Positions 1-7,153 of a stretch of DNA of 18,515 bases are shown here, in pieces (the stretch's first letter is position 1; every line of letters begins with the position of its first letter). This stretch comes from Pseudomonadota bacterium. GTDB lineage: Bacteria; Desulfobacterota; GWC2-55-46; JADFVP01. The position numbers and the translations under genes were made by a program. The notes below the pieces were generated by a model. That model was given only the letters and a program-made list of their open reading frames with translations, did no database searches and was not told where the DNA came from. The stretch covers positions 1 to 18,515 of the forward strand of contig JADFVP010000064.1 in the NCBI GenBank assembly GCA_015222595.1, written 5' to 3'.

Positions 1-765
1 TCACTTCCGCTTTTCAAAAACAAGAGCGGAGAGGAACGTCATTATAGTCGAAAAGACCACTACGAAAGCGATGTCAACATAGAGCGGCAGCTCTGCGCTC
101 AGACTTCCACTTCCGGGCAGCAGCACGTGCTTAAAGGCATCGACCCCGTAGCATAGCGGGTTTATGTAGCTGAGCCACTGCAGCGCCTCAGGAAGATTCT
201 CAACAGGATAGAGCGCACCGGAGAGAAAAAACATCGGCAGCACTATAAAGTTCATGATGACGTTGAAGCCCTCGAGAGAAGTAAGAAACGAGGCGACAAA
301 GAGGCCGAGCGAGGTGATAGCCAGCGCCACAAAGGTCATAAGGACGATCATGAAGACGACGTCGGTTATGCCGATCTCAAGCCCGACGAACGGGGCTACG
401 ACTAAGAGAATAGTGCCCTGAAAGACCGAGAGAGCCGTGCCGCTAATAAGTTTGCCGAAGACGATAGTAACGCGCGAGACAGGAGCCACTAACATCTCTC
501 GAAGAAAGCCGAACTCGCGGTCCCAGACCACGGAGATGGTCGAGAAGACGGAGGTGAAGAGTATCGTCATGCCTATTATGCCGGGCAGGATAAACTGTAT
601 GTAGTTCGCCCCGGACTCAACATCTATCAGATGCACAAAGCCGGAGCCGACTATGACGAGCCAGATAAGCGGTCTTGCAATAGTGGTCACAAGCCTGCCC
701 TTCTGCCTGAAGAAGCGCTTGAACTCGCGGAGCACTATAACGTATATCGCCTTGTACGAAAACAT
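1..765 (-). CDS. ABC-2 type transporter permease (DrrB-like)
   Basis: This is the membrane subunit of an ABC-2 family exporter, 254 residues, complete, with its TGA at the window edge. A basic amphipathic N-terminus (residues 1-25, with REFKRFFRQKGR) is followed by about six hydrophobic segments near residues 30-47, 57-80, 105-128, 132-162, 168-186 and 228-250. The stretch FLREMLVAPVSR at about 87-98 and the late LSGALYPVENLP segment are typical of ABC2_membrane/DrrB/NodJ-like permeases. The ATPase gene lies 80 bp upstream on the same strand, so the two probably form one export complex in the inner membrane. Substrate cannot be read from sequence; drugs, lipids or polysaccharides are all known for this family. 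The ATG is preceded by GAGGG about 10 bases upstream. Confidence 0.9.
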   Translation of the reverse strand: MFSYKAIYVIVLREFKRFFRQKGRLVTTIARPLIWLVIVGSGFVHLIDVESGANYIQFILPGIIGMTILFTSVFSTISVVWDREFGFLREMLVAPVSRVTIVFGKLISGTALSVFQGTILLVVAPFVGLEIGITDVVFMIVLMTFVALAITSLGLFVASFLTSLEGFNVIMNFIVLPMFFLSGALYPVENLPEALQWLSYINPLCYGVDAFKHVLLPGSGSLSAELPLYVDIAFVVVFSTIMTFLSALVFEKRK

Positions 766-801
766 TCGGTATAAACCCTCTTTACGCTCCGGCTCTATGG
801 G

Positions 802-824
802 ACCGGGGGCCGGACATCCCCGGT
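802..824. repeat. Small GC-rich inverted repeat between exporter ATPase and permease genes
   Basis: A 7-bp perfect inverted repeat, ACCGGGG and CCCCGGT, has a 9-base loop. It lies in the 80-bp gap between the ATPase stop and the permease start. On the plus strand it is followed by a run of five T, but both flanking genes are on the minus strand, where no U-run follows it. It is more likely an intercistronic stem that tunes mRNA stability or relative expression than a terminator for these genes. Confidence 0.4.
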
Positions 825-845
825 TTTTAAGACCGGTATAAAAAT

Positions 846-1796
846 CTAGCGGCGCGGCCTTCCCGGCGCGTTCGTCTGGTACTCTCTTATCTCTTTACCT
901 GTCAGGTGGATAAAGACGTCTTCCAGGCTCGGCCTCTTCATGTTGACGGAAAGTATCGGGGTCTCCATCGACTCGAAGATCTTCGGTATGAACTTCTCTC
1001 CGCTCTCTACTATTATAGAGAGGCCGCTACGAATCTTTCTGGCCGAGAGGTTAAACTTCTCTTTAAGCTCAACTGCGGCGCGGTCATTGTCAGTGCTGCC
1101 AATGTAGATGGTATCTCCGCGAAGAGAACGTTTCAGTCCGCCCGGGCTGTCGCACGCGATTATCTTGCCCGCGTCTATTATGGCAATCCTGTCGCAGACC
1201 TCGGCCTCGTCCATGTAGTGCGTGGTCATGAAAACGGTCGTGCCTACTCGCTCTTTTAGTGTGGAGATAAAGTCCCAGACATTGCTCCGTGTCTGCGGGT
1301 CGAGCCCAAGGGTCGGCTCGTCGAGAAAGAGAACCTTCGGCCTGTGGAGCAAGCCGCGCGCGATCTCAAGCCTGCGCTTCATTCCGCCTGAGAACTTCTT
1401 GACCACCTCACCCCGCTTCTCTTCGAGGCCCACCACGCCGAGTATCTCGTCTATCCGTTCTCTAGCCAGCCGCCTGCTCATGTTATACATGTAGCAGTGG
1501 AAAATCAGGTTCTCCTCTGCGGTCAGTTCATTATCGAGCGTCACCTCCTGAAAGACGAGCCCGATGGAGGAGCGAACCTTAAGAGGCTCCTTGATGCAGT
1601 CGAAGCCGTTTACCATGGCTGAGCCCGAATCGAATCCCAAGAGCGTACAGAGGATATTAATAGTCGTCGTCTTGCCTGCGCCGTTGGGGCCCAGAAAGCC
1701 GAAGGTCTCCCCTTCGTTTACGCTGAACGTAACTCCATCAACGGCATGCGTGCCGTTATAACTCTTTACCAGCTCTTTAACTTCTATAACCGCCAT
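846..1796 (-). CDS. ABC transporter ATP-binding protein (DrrA-like exporter ATPase)
   Basis: This is the ATPase subunit that powers the adjacent ABC-2 permease, 316 residues. It has all nucleotide-binding motifs: Walker A GPNGAGKT at residues 36-43, Q-loop glutamine at 83, signature FSGGM at 135-139, Walker B VLFLDEP at 155-161 with its catalytic glutamate, and the switch histidine at 193 in TTHYMDEAE. The region after about residue 225 is the extra C-terminal domain common in DrrA-type ATPases, ending with the SLEDVFIHLTG motif and then a basic tail. Length fits the family (about 300-330). The ATG start has AGGA about 8 bases upstream. It lies 48 bp downstream of the sensor kinase gene, suggesting cotranscription with the two-component genes. 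Substrate is unknown. Confidence 0.93.
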   Translation of the reverse strand: MAVIEVKELVKSYNGTHAVDGVTFSVNEGETFGFLGPNGAGKTTTINILCTLLGFDSGSAMVNGFDCIKEPLKVRSSIGLVFQEVTLDNELTAEENLIFHCYMYNMSRRLARERIDEILGVVGLEEKRGEVVKKFSGGMKRRLEIARGLLHRPKVLFLDEPTLGLDPQTRSNVWDFISTLKERVGTTVFMTTHYMDEAEVCDRIAIIDAGKIIACDSPGGLKRSLRGDTIYIGSTDNDRAAVELKEKFNLSARKIRSGLSIIVESGEKFIPKIFESMETPILSVNMKRPSLEDVFIHLTGKEIREYQTNAPGRPRR

Positions 1797-1844
1797 ACTC
1801 TCAGTCCTGTCTTCTTATCTTTTGCAACCAGTAAGCCGAACCGG

Positions 1845-2957
1845 TCAAGAAGCCTTCAGTGTGAAGCTGAAGGTCGTACCAACTCCGGGGCTCGACTCCA
1901 CGTTCAGTGTTCCGTTATGGCCCTGCATAATATGCTTTACGATTGCAAGGCCAAGCCCCGTGCCGCCAAGGTCCCGGCTACGGGCCTTGTCCACGCGGTA
2001 GAAGCGCTCGAAGATGCGCGGCATATCGGCCTCCGGAATCCCTATTCCTGTATCTATAACCTCTACCTTAATGGCCCCGCACTCGAGCGTTGCCTTTAAA
2101 ATTACTGAGCCGCCTTCCGGCGTATACTTAATGGCGTTGTCTAAGAGGTTCACTACCACTTGCTCTAGGCGGTCGCGGTCTCCTGAGACCACCGGCAGGT
2201 TTTCTGGCACTTCGGCAGACAGGGTCACGCCCTTGTCTTCGGCATGCTTCCTGAAACTCATCTGCGTAGAACTCAAAAGCTCCGAGAGATCTACAGGGGT
2301 CGGAACGATAGCCATCTGCTGCGACTCAAGACGCGAGAGCGTCAACAGGTCGTCGATGAGGCGCGACATCCTTGTGGCATGGCGGTCTATCACCCTTAAG
2401 AATTCGCGGCTCGTCTCCTCGTCATCCACCCCGCCGTCGAGCAGGGTTTCCGAGTACCCCTTTATGGCCGCAAGAGGGGTGCGCAGTTCATGAGAGACGT
2501 TTGCCACAAAGTCGCGCTTAATAGCCTCCAGCCTCTTCTCTTCCGTAATGTCGTTCAGGAAGAGGAGTAGGGTAAAGTCTTCACCCTCGTTTATCGGTAC
2601 GCCGCGAACGCTAAATGAACGGCCACCTTCCTCTATCTCGATTTCTACTTCCTCAGGTTCTACTTCCTCAGGCTCTACCGCCCCCGGCTCCGTCTCTTTA
2701 GAACCACCGGACGTACTTTTGTAAGCGAGCATCGCTTCAACTGTAGCTAAGAGCGTGGGGTTGGAGATTAGCGAACTCAGCTCGCGCCCTTCGACCCCCT
2801 TTTCAGACAAACCCTCTTCAGACCTGAAGGCGATGTAGCGCAGAATGTACGGATTCGCATAGAGCACACGGGCACAGGAGTCGAGCACGAGCACTCCGCT
2901 TCTAAGCTCCCTCGACACCGCGCCGAGCACAAAACTTCTTCCCATCTTAACAGGCAT
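1845..2957 (-). CDS. phoR: PhoR-like sensor histidine kinase without membrane segments
   Basis: This is a HisKA-family kinase expected to phosphorylate the response regulator encoded 19 bp upstream. Its 370 residues comprise a PAS-like domain (about 15-135, with RSGVLVLDSCARVLYANPYI), a HisKA dimerisation helix with the phosphoacceptor H156 in VSHELRTPL, and an HATPase_c domain with N-box VVNLLDNAIKYTP (268-280), G1 DTGIGI (302-307) and G2 GGTGLGLAI (331-339). Canonical PhoR proteins carry one or two N-terminal transmembrane helices. None is visible here, so the kinase looks cytosolic. An acidic pentapeptide repeat (about residues 88-110) interrupts the PAS region. The symbol rests on domain order and pairing with a PhoB-like regulator. 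No pst or phoU genes are present, so a phosphate signal is not shown; the downstream genes are an exporter. Confidence 0.85.
   Translation of the reverse strand: MPVKMGRSFVLGAVSRELRSGVLVLDSCARVLYANPYILRYIAFRSEEGLSEKGVEGRELSSLISNPTLLATVEAMLAYKSTSGGSKETEPGAVEPEEVEPEEVEIEIEEGGRSFSVRGVPINEGEDFTLLLFLNDITEEKRLEAIKRDFVANVSHELRTPLAAIKGYSETLLDGGVDDEETSREFLRVIDRHATRMSRLIDDLLTLSRLESQQMAIVPTPVDLSELLSSTQMSFRKHAEDKGVTLSAEVPENLPVVSGDRDRLEQVVVNLLDNAIKYTPEGGSVILKATLECGAIKVEVIDTGIGIPEADMPRIFERFYRVDKARSRDLGGTGLGLAIVKHIMQGHNGTLNVESSPGVGTTFSFTLKAS
2645..2689 (-). repeat. In-frame 15-bp tandem repeat in the kinase gene
   Basis: Two near-identical 15-bp units, ctacttcctcaggtt (2645-2659) and ctacttcctcaggct (2660-2674), are followed by a more diverged third copy (2675-2689). 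Read on the minus strand they encode acidic pentapeptides: EPGAV, EPEEV, EPEEV, and then EIEIE. The unit is a multiple of three, so gain or loss of copies would keep the reading frame and only lengthen or shorten an acidic, probably disordered loop inside the PAS region. Confidence 0.75.
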
Positions 2958-2976
2958 ACTTCACCATAAAATAAAA

Positions 2977-3723
2977 TTATAGGGTCTCGACGAACCTGTA
3001 CCCGACGCCCCTGACGGTCTCTACGTAGTCTCCGGCTCCGAGAAGCTTGGAGCGAAGGCGACGGATGTGCGTATCGATTGTGCGCGGCGTGACAAAACAG
3101 TCTACTCCCCAGACCCTGTCGAGAAGATGATCGCGAGAGAGCACCCGGCCCTTAGAGGCCATCAACTCGGTAAGCAGCCCGAACTCCTTTGCAGAGAGAG
3201 TAACCTCTGTACCGGCCACAAAGACCTTGTGGCGCGACGGGTCGACGGAAAGTTCTTTGAACTCCACCACAGTCTCGTCAACCGCGGCCGAAGCCGTTGC
3301 ACCCGGAGAGGCCGACGCCTCTCCGGCCTCGGCAGAACGCTTGAGCACGGCCTTTACTCTCAGCACCAACTCGCGCGGACTGAAGGGCTTGGTTATGTAA
3401 TCTTCCGCGCCGAGTTCAAAGCCGACTATCTTGTCTATCTCCTCGCCCTTTGCCGTAAGCATTATAACGGGGATCGACTCTGTGCCCTTCGAGGCCTTCA
3501 GACGCTTCAAGACCTCTGTGCCCTCCATGTTGGGGAGCATTATGTCGAGCAGTATCAAGTTTGGCAACCGGCTCTCTGCAATGGTCAGTGCCTCCGGGCC
3601 GTCCTCAGCCTGAAGCACTCTGTAGCCAGCCTTGCGCAAGTTGAAGTCGAGCAGGTTGAGTATGTCGAACTCGTCGTCAACAACAAGTATAACCGTCTCT
3701 TCGTTTCGCATTCTTCTGCTCAC
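2977..3723 (-). CDS. phoB: PhoB/OmpR-family response regulator
   Basis: This is a DNA-binding response regulator, partner of the kinase encoded 19 bp downstream. The receiver domain (about residues 11-128) has the acidic pair D16/D17, phosphoacceptor D60 in LILLDIMLP, switch T90 in MLTAKG and K112 in YITKPFSPREL. An Ala/Ser/Gly-rich linker (131-148) leads to a winged-helix Trans_reg_C domain (about 153-246) with RTIDTHIRRLRSKL and the final VRGVGYRF motif. The longest reading starts at GTG (3723). An in-frame ATG four codons later (3711) fits the usual distance to the ILVVDDE strand, and neither has a well-spaced Shine-Dalgarno, so the start is open. It is probably the first gene of an operon phoB-phoR-ATPase-permease. 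The PhoB name reflects family resemblance, not a demonstrated phosphate role. Confidence 0.88.
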   Translation of the reverse strand: MSRRMRNEETVILVVDDEFDILNLLDFNLRKAGYRVLQAEDGPEALTIAESRLPNLILLDIMLPNMEGTEVLKRLKASKGTESIPVIMLTAKGEEIDKIVGFELGAEDYITKPFSPRELVLRVKAVLKRSAEAGEASASPGATASAAVDETVVEFKELSVDPSRHKVFVAGTEVTLSAKEFGLLTELMASKGRVLSRDHLLDRVWGVDCFVTPRTIDTHIRRLRSKLLGAGDYVETVRGVGYRFVETL

Positions 3724-3771
3724 TGCCTTTCAGACTTAAGGTGCTTTCCCTTGCTCTTAACTATAGTCAAC

Positions 3772-3815
3772 ACGCACAAAGACCGGCCCGCAGTAGCGGG
3801 CCGGTCTTTGTGCGT
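3772..3815. terminator. Perfect 20-bp inverted repeat between nfnB and phoB, probable terminator
   Basis: Each arm is 20 bases (left arm ACGCACAAAGACCGGCCCGC) around the loop AGTA, with no mismatch. The core GACCGGCCCGC / GCGGGCCGGTC is flanked by AAA and TTT, the usual shape of a rho-independent hairpin readable from either strand, although the T tract is only three long. It sits after the nfnB stop (3909) and before the phoB start (3723), so it probably ends the nfnAB transcript and separates it from the two-component operon. I see no other structure in this 185-bp gap and no convincing phoB promoter. Confidence 0.7.
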
Positions 3816-3908
3816 TCATCCTGCTTAAATGGAGACTGCGCATGGATAGAGTTACCGCCATAAAGTAGTCTGAATGGAACATATCGGTAGAACACGCAGC
3901 AGCAGAGT

Positions 3909-5327
3909 CTACCACTCACCGGTGCTCAGGTACTCGTGCATGGAGGCTGCGGCCCTTCTGCCGTCTCCCATCGCAAGAATAACGGTCGCTCCGCCGCGAA
4001 CGATATCACCCCCGGAGAAGACACCCTTCTTCGACGTTCTTCCTGTCTCGGTATCTACCGTGATGTTGCCCCACTTGTTTGTGTTCATGTCGGGCGTAGA
4101 CTGCTGAATTAGCGGGTTGGCGCCGTTGCCGATAGAGATGATGGCAACATCGAGGTCTATGGTAAACTCCGAGCCCTCTACCTCAACGGGTCTCCGCCTG
4201 CCGGAATCATCCGGCTCGCCAAGCTCCATCTTTACGCACTCGGCGGCTATGAGCCTGCCTTCGTGGTCTCCTATGAAGCGTTTCGGGAAGGTGAGCAGCC
4301 TGAAGTTGATACCCTCCTCTTCGCCGTGATGGATCTCTTCCAAGCGTGCAGGCATCTCCTCGCGCGAGCGGCGATAGATTATAGACACCTCTTCGGGACA
4401 GAGCCTGAGCGCCGTTCTCGCAGCGTCCATAGCCGTGTTACCGGCCCCGATAACGGCAACATGCCTGCCGCGAATAACAGGGGTGTCGTACTCCGGGAAC
4501 TGGTACGCCTTCATCAGGTTTACGCGCGTTAGGTACTCGTTAGCGGAGTATACACCGACGAGGTTCTCTCCCGGTATGCCCATAAAGTTCGGCAGTCCGG
4601 CCCCAGAGCCGACAAAGACCGCATCAAAGCCCTGCTCGAAGAGTTCATCGACCGTGTCTGTCTTGCCTATTACCGCGTTCAGTTCTATCTCTACGCCGAG
4701 CTTGACGAGGTAATCGAGTTCGGCTTCGACTATCTTCTTAGGCAGCCTGAACTCCGGTATGCCGTAAACGAGCACGCCGCCAGCCACATGCAGGGCCTCA
4801 AAGATCGTGACCTTGTGGCCGAGCTTCACCATGTCTCCGGCAACCGCGAGTCCTGCCGGGCCGCCGCCGACTATAGCAACTTTTTTACCCGTCCACTTAG
4901 GCAGGTTCGGTATCATCACTTCGCCGTGCTCGCGCTCAAAGTCGGCAGCGAACTTCTCAAGCCGACCGATGCTGACGGGCTCATACTTCTTGCCGACTAT
5001 GCAGACCTTCTCGCACTGATCCTCTTGCGGGCAGACCCTGCCGCAGACCGCCGGAAGACCGTTGGTCTCCTTCAGTTTGCGCGCGGCCTCGACGAACTTA
5101 CCCTCTTCTATAAGTTTGATGAACCACGGGATATCGATACCGACCGGGCAGCCGCCAACGCAGAGCGGCTTCTTGCATTGAATGCAGCGCTTCGCCTCCG
5201 CCATGGCTTGTTCCGGGGTATAGCCGAGCGGAACCTCGTAAAAATTTTTAACCCTCTCCTTTGCAGGCTGCTCTCCCATCGGCTGCCTCGGCAGCTTCAT
5301 CCTCTCTTTTGTCTCTTTAGCGTCCAT
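3909..5327 (-). CDS. nfnB: NfnAB transhydrogenase large subunit NfnB (glutamate synthase small-subunit family)
   Basis: This is the large subunit of NADH-dependent reduced ferredoxin:NADP+ oxidoreductase, a cytosolic electron-bifurcating enzyme. Its 472 residues begin with a ferredoxin-like region holding two cysteine sets for [4Fe-4S] clusters: C48, C51, C56, C60 and C95, C99, C105, C109. The CPQE motif includes E102; in this family a glutamate at about this place has been described as a cluster ligand. An FAD-binding GGGPAG (154-159) and an NAD(P)-binding GAGNTA (294-299) Rossmann motif follow, then the C-terminal GVFSGGDIVRGGATVILAMGDG flavin motif. Alone it could be called GltD or SudA. 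Overlap by 11 bases with an NfnA gene and absence of a GltB gene favour NfnB. The ATG is preceded by GGGGGA inside the end of nfnA, so translation is probably coupled. Confidence 0.9.
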   Translation of the reverse strand: MDAKETKERMKLPRQPMGEQPAKERVKNFYEVPLGYTPEQAMAEAKRCIQCKKPLCVGGCPVGIDIPWFIKLIEEGKFVEAARKLKETNGLPAVCGRVCPQEDQCEKVCIVGKKYEPVSIGRLEKFAADFEREHGEVMIPNLPKWTGKKVAIVGGGPAGLAVAGDMVKLGHKVTIFEALHVAGGVLVYGIPEFRLPKKIVEAELDYLVKLGVEIELNAVIGKTDTVDELFEQGFDAVFVGSGAGLPNFMGIPGENLVGVYSANEYLTRVNLMKAYQFPEYDTPVIRGRHVAVIGAGNTAMDAARTALRLCPEEVSIIYRRSREEMPARLEEIHHGEEEGINFRLLTFPKRFIGDHEGRLIAAECVKMELGEPDDSGRRRPVEVEGSEFTIDLDVAIISIGNGANPLIQQSTPDMNTNKWGNITVDTETGRTSKKGVFSGGDIVRGGATVILAMGDGRRAAASMHEYLSTGEW

Positions 5328-6183
5328 CAGAGTCCCCCTTCTCGTAGCATCTCGGACCCTCGTGGTAAGTGAGTTCCTCCATCGCTATCTTCTCTTCTTT
5401 CAGATAACTTCTGTTTCTAAGAGTTAGCTCGGCAAAGTCCACCTCGTGACCGTCGAACTCCGGGCCGTCCACGCAGACAAAGCGGTTCTCGCCACCTATC
5501 GTCACGCGGCACGCCCCGCACATTCCGGTTCCGTCCACCATTATCGGGTTAAGACTAACCTGCGTAAATATCTTGTATGGGCGCGTTACCTCAGCGACCG
5601 CCCTCATCATCGGCACAGGGCCTATTCCTACAACGCAGCCGATCTCAACTCCGTCGTCTATCAGCTTTTGCAGTATAGTGGTCACGAACCCGTGATGGCC
5701 GTAAGTTCCGTCGTCTGTCGTAACGTGCAGCTCGGTACTCGCCTCTTCCATCTCTTTTTCGAGTATAACAAGCTCCTTGGTTCTGGCGCCTATTATAGAG
5801 ATGACCTTGTTGCCCGCCTCTTTCATCGACTTGGCTATGGGCAGCACAGGGGCCGTGCCTATTCCGCCACCTACGCAGACGACCGTGCCGAACTTCTCTA
5901 TGTGGGTCGGCTGGCCTAGCGGGCCTACAACGTCGGCAATGTGGTCGCCGACCTCCATGCCGCAGAGCAGCCCGGTGGATTTACCGACCTCTTGAACGAG
6001 CACGCTGATAGTGCCGTCCTCGTTGCTCGAATCCATTATGGTGAGCGGAATCCGCTCTCCCTGCTCGTTCATCCTGAAGATGATGAACTGACCGGCCTTG
6101 CGCTTTTTGGCAATTTTCTCGGCCTTGACCTTGAAGATATAGACCGAGTGCGAAAGCTCAATCTTTTCGGTTATCTCGTACAT
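5317..6183 (-). CDS. nfnA: NfnAB transhydrogenase small subunit NfnA (ferredoxin-NADP reductase-like)
   Basis: This is the small subunit of the bifurcating transhydrogenase, related to PyrK and SudB. It is 288 residues from the ATG at 6183. An N-terminal FAD-binding barrel has the R-x-P-L-T motif (RIPLTI, 44-49). An NAD-binding domain has GGGIGTAPVLPI (105-116). A C-terminal [2Fe-2S] site has C222, C225 and C237, with D217 as a possible fourth ligand instead of the cysteine seen in PyrK. An in-frame TTG six codons upstream (6201) gives a longer reading. However, the Shine-Dalgarno AAAGGAG lies between the two, 8 bases before the ATG, and would be inside the longer reading, so I place the start at the ATG. 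The last codons overlap nfnB. Related sulfide dehydrogenase (SudAB) naming is possible. Confidence 0.9.
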   Translation of the reverse strand: MYEITEKIELSHSVYIFKVKAEKIAKKRKAGQFIIFRMNEQGERIPLTIMDSSNEDGTISVLVQEVGKSTGLLCGMEVGDHIADVVGPLGQPTHIEKFGTVVCVGGGIGTAPVLPIAKSMKEAGNKVISIIGARTKELVILEKEMEEASTELHVTTDDGTYGHHGFVTTILQKLIDDGVEIGCVVGIGPVPMMRAVAEVTRPYKIFTQVSLNPIMVDGTGMCGACRVTIGGENRFVCVDGPEFDGHEVDFAELTLRNRSYLKEEKIAMEELTYHEGPRCYEKGDSDGR

Positions 6184-6191
6184 ATCAAGAA

Positions 6192-6198
6192 CTCCTTT
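6192..6198 (-). promoter_or_regulatory. Ribosome binding site that fixes the nfnA start
   Basis: AAAGGAG on the minus strand is 8 bases before the ATG at 6181-6183. It directly follows the upstream in-frame TTG, which it cannot serve, so it decides the nfnA start. The rest of the 158-bp gap up to the tlyA stop holds several T-rich runs on the minus strand and a weak GACCCGG/CCGGGTC stem (about 6289-6325) with a long loop. I see no clear promoter or terminator. Confidence 0.8.
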
Positions 6199-6341
6199 CA
6201 AACCATTGGCTGTAGTAAACAGAGATCGAACTACCGTCTACAGTCGATCGAAAAAAAACAGACCGTCAAAAGAAAAAACTCGTTCCAGACCCGGAGCTAA
6301 CAAACCAAAAAGAACGGACCGGGTCAATACTTTCCGCTTAC

Positions 6342-7103
6342 CTATGCAAGCTCCAGACAGAGCCAGTACTCGGTGTTGCCGCCCTTGGCCCCCTTTATGA
6401 CCGAGGTCCCTCTGGCACGGCACTCGAAACCGAACGAAGCTGCAAAGTCTATGACCTTATCTACCACCGCGTTCCGCTTGGCCTCATCCCTTACGACGCC
6501 GCCCTTACCGACCTCGCCCTTGCCCACTTCGAACTGCGGCTTTACCAACGTTAAGAGACGGGCATGCGGGGCCATAAACTCTTTTAACTTCTCCAGAACC
6601 TTCTCTAGCGAAATAAAGGAGAGGTCTACGACCACCACCTCCACCTTCTCGCCTACTTCGTCGTACTTTAGATACCTTATGTTGTATCCCTCAAGCAGAT
6701 GAACACGCTTGTCGATTCTCAGCTTATAGTCGAGCAACCCCTTGCCGACATCCACGGCATGGACCCTAAGGGCGCCTCTTTGGAGCAGACAATCGGTAAA
6801 GCCTCCAGTTGAAGAGCCGACGTCCATAGCTACAAGGCCCGTAACGTCTATGCCGGTCTCGTCAAGAAAGCCAGCGAGCTTTACCCCGCCGCGCCCGACG
6901 AACGGCAGGCGCTCTTTCAACCGTATCAGAGCGTCGCGCGCGACCTCTTTACCGGCCTTGTCGCAGACCGTGCCGCCAACCAGAACGGAACCGGCCATAA
7001 TCAGGGCCTGTGCCTTGGTGCGGCTCTCTACAAGCCCCAACTCTACAAGGAGCAAGTCGAGCCTGAGGCGAGTACGCCCCTTATCTGGCTTAGTGTTGGG
7101 CAA
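6342..7103 (-). CDS. tlyA: TlyA-family rRNA (cytidine-2'-O)-methyltransferase
   Basis: This predicted methyltransferase has an S4 RNA-binding domain followed by an FtsJ-like fold. Characterised TlyA proteins methylate cytidine 2'-OH groups in 16S and/or 23S rRNA; the family is also labelled hemolysin A. Of 253 residues, 13-70 match the S4 domain (RLRLDLLLVELGLVESRTKA). The SAM-binding motif is MDVGSSTGGFTD (93-104). Likely catalytic residues are K75, D160 in VVVDLSFIS, K188 in LVKPQFEVGK and E245 in GGNTEYWL. The start is TTG with only a weak AGG about 6 bases upstream. No other start fits, because the S4 domain begins almost at once. It is the third gene after ispA and dxs, 50 bp from dxs, probably in the same transcript. 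Confidence 0.9.
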   Translation of the reverse strand: MPNTKPDKGRTRLRLDLLLVELGLVESRTKAQALIMAGSVLVGGTVCDKAGKEVARDALIRLKERLPFVGRGGVKLAGFLDETGIDVTGLVAMDVGSSTGGFTDCLLQRGALRVHAVDVGKGLLDYKLRIDKRVHLLEGYNIRYLKYDEVGEKVEVVVVDLSFISLEKVLEKLKEFMAPHARLLTLVKPQFEVGKGEVGKGGVVRDEAKRNAVVDKVIDFAASFGFECRARGTSVIKGAKGGNTEYWLCLELA

Positions 7104-7153
7104 GTAACCTGTCTGTTGTCTTAATTCCGGTTAGTCCGGTCTGCTTCTACAGT

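Noticed and set aside
3765..3770. TTGACT as a -35 element for phoB.
   Set aside because: No -10 is found at 16-18 bases, and the overlapping TATAGT has no -35 of its own. I do not annotate a promoter.
3067..3828. Long open frame (253 codons) on the plus strand opposite phoB.
   Set aside because: It is the antisense shadow of a well-conserved response regulator gene, with no family motif or ribosome site. The same holds for the other long plus-strand frames opposite dxs, nfnA, nfnB and ctpA.
6224..6258. Bulged GATCGA stem next to a run of eight A in the tlyA-nfnA gap, considered as a terminator.
   Set aside because: On the transcribed minus strand the T-run precedes the stem, so the order is wrong for an intrinsic terminator. 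No gene on the plus strand ends here.
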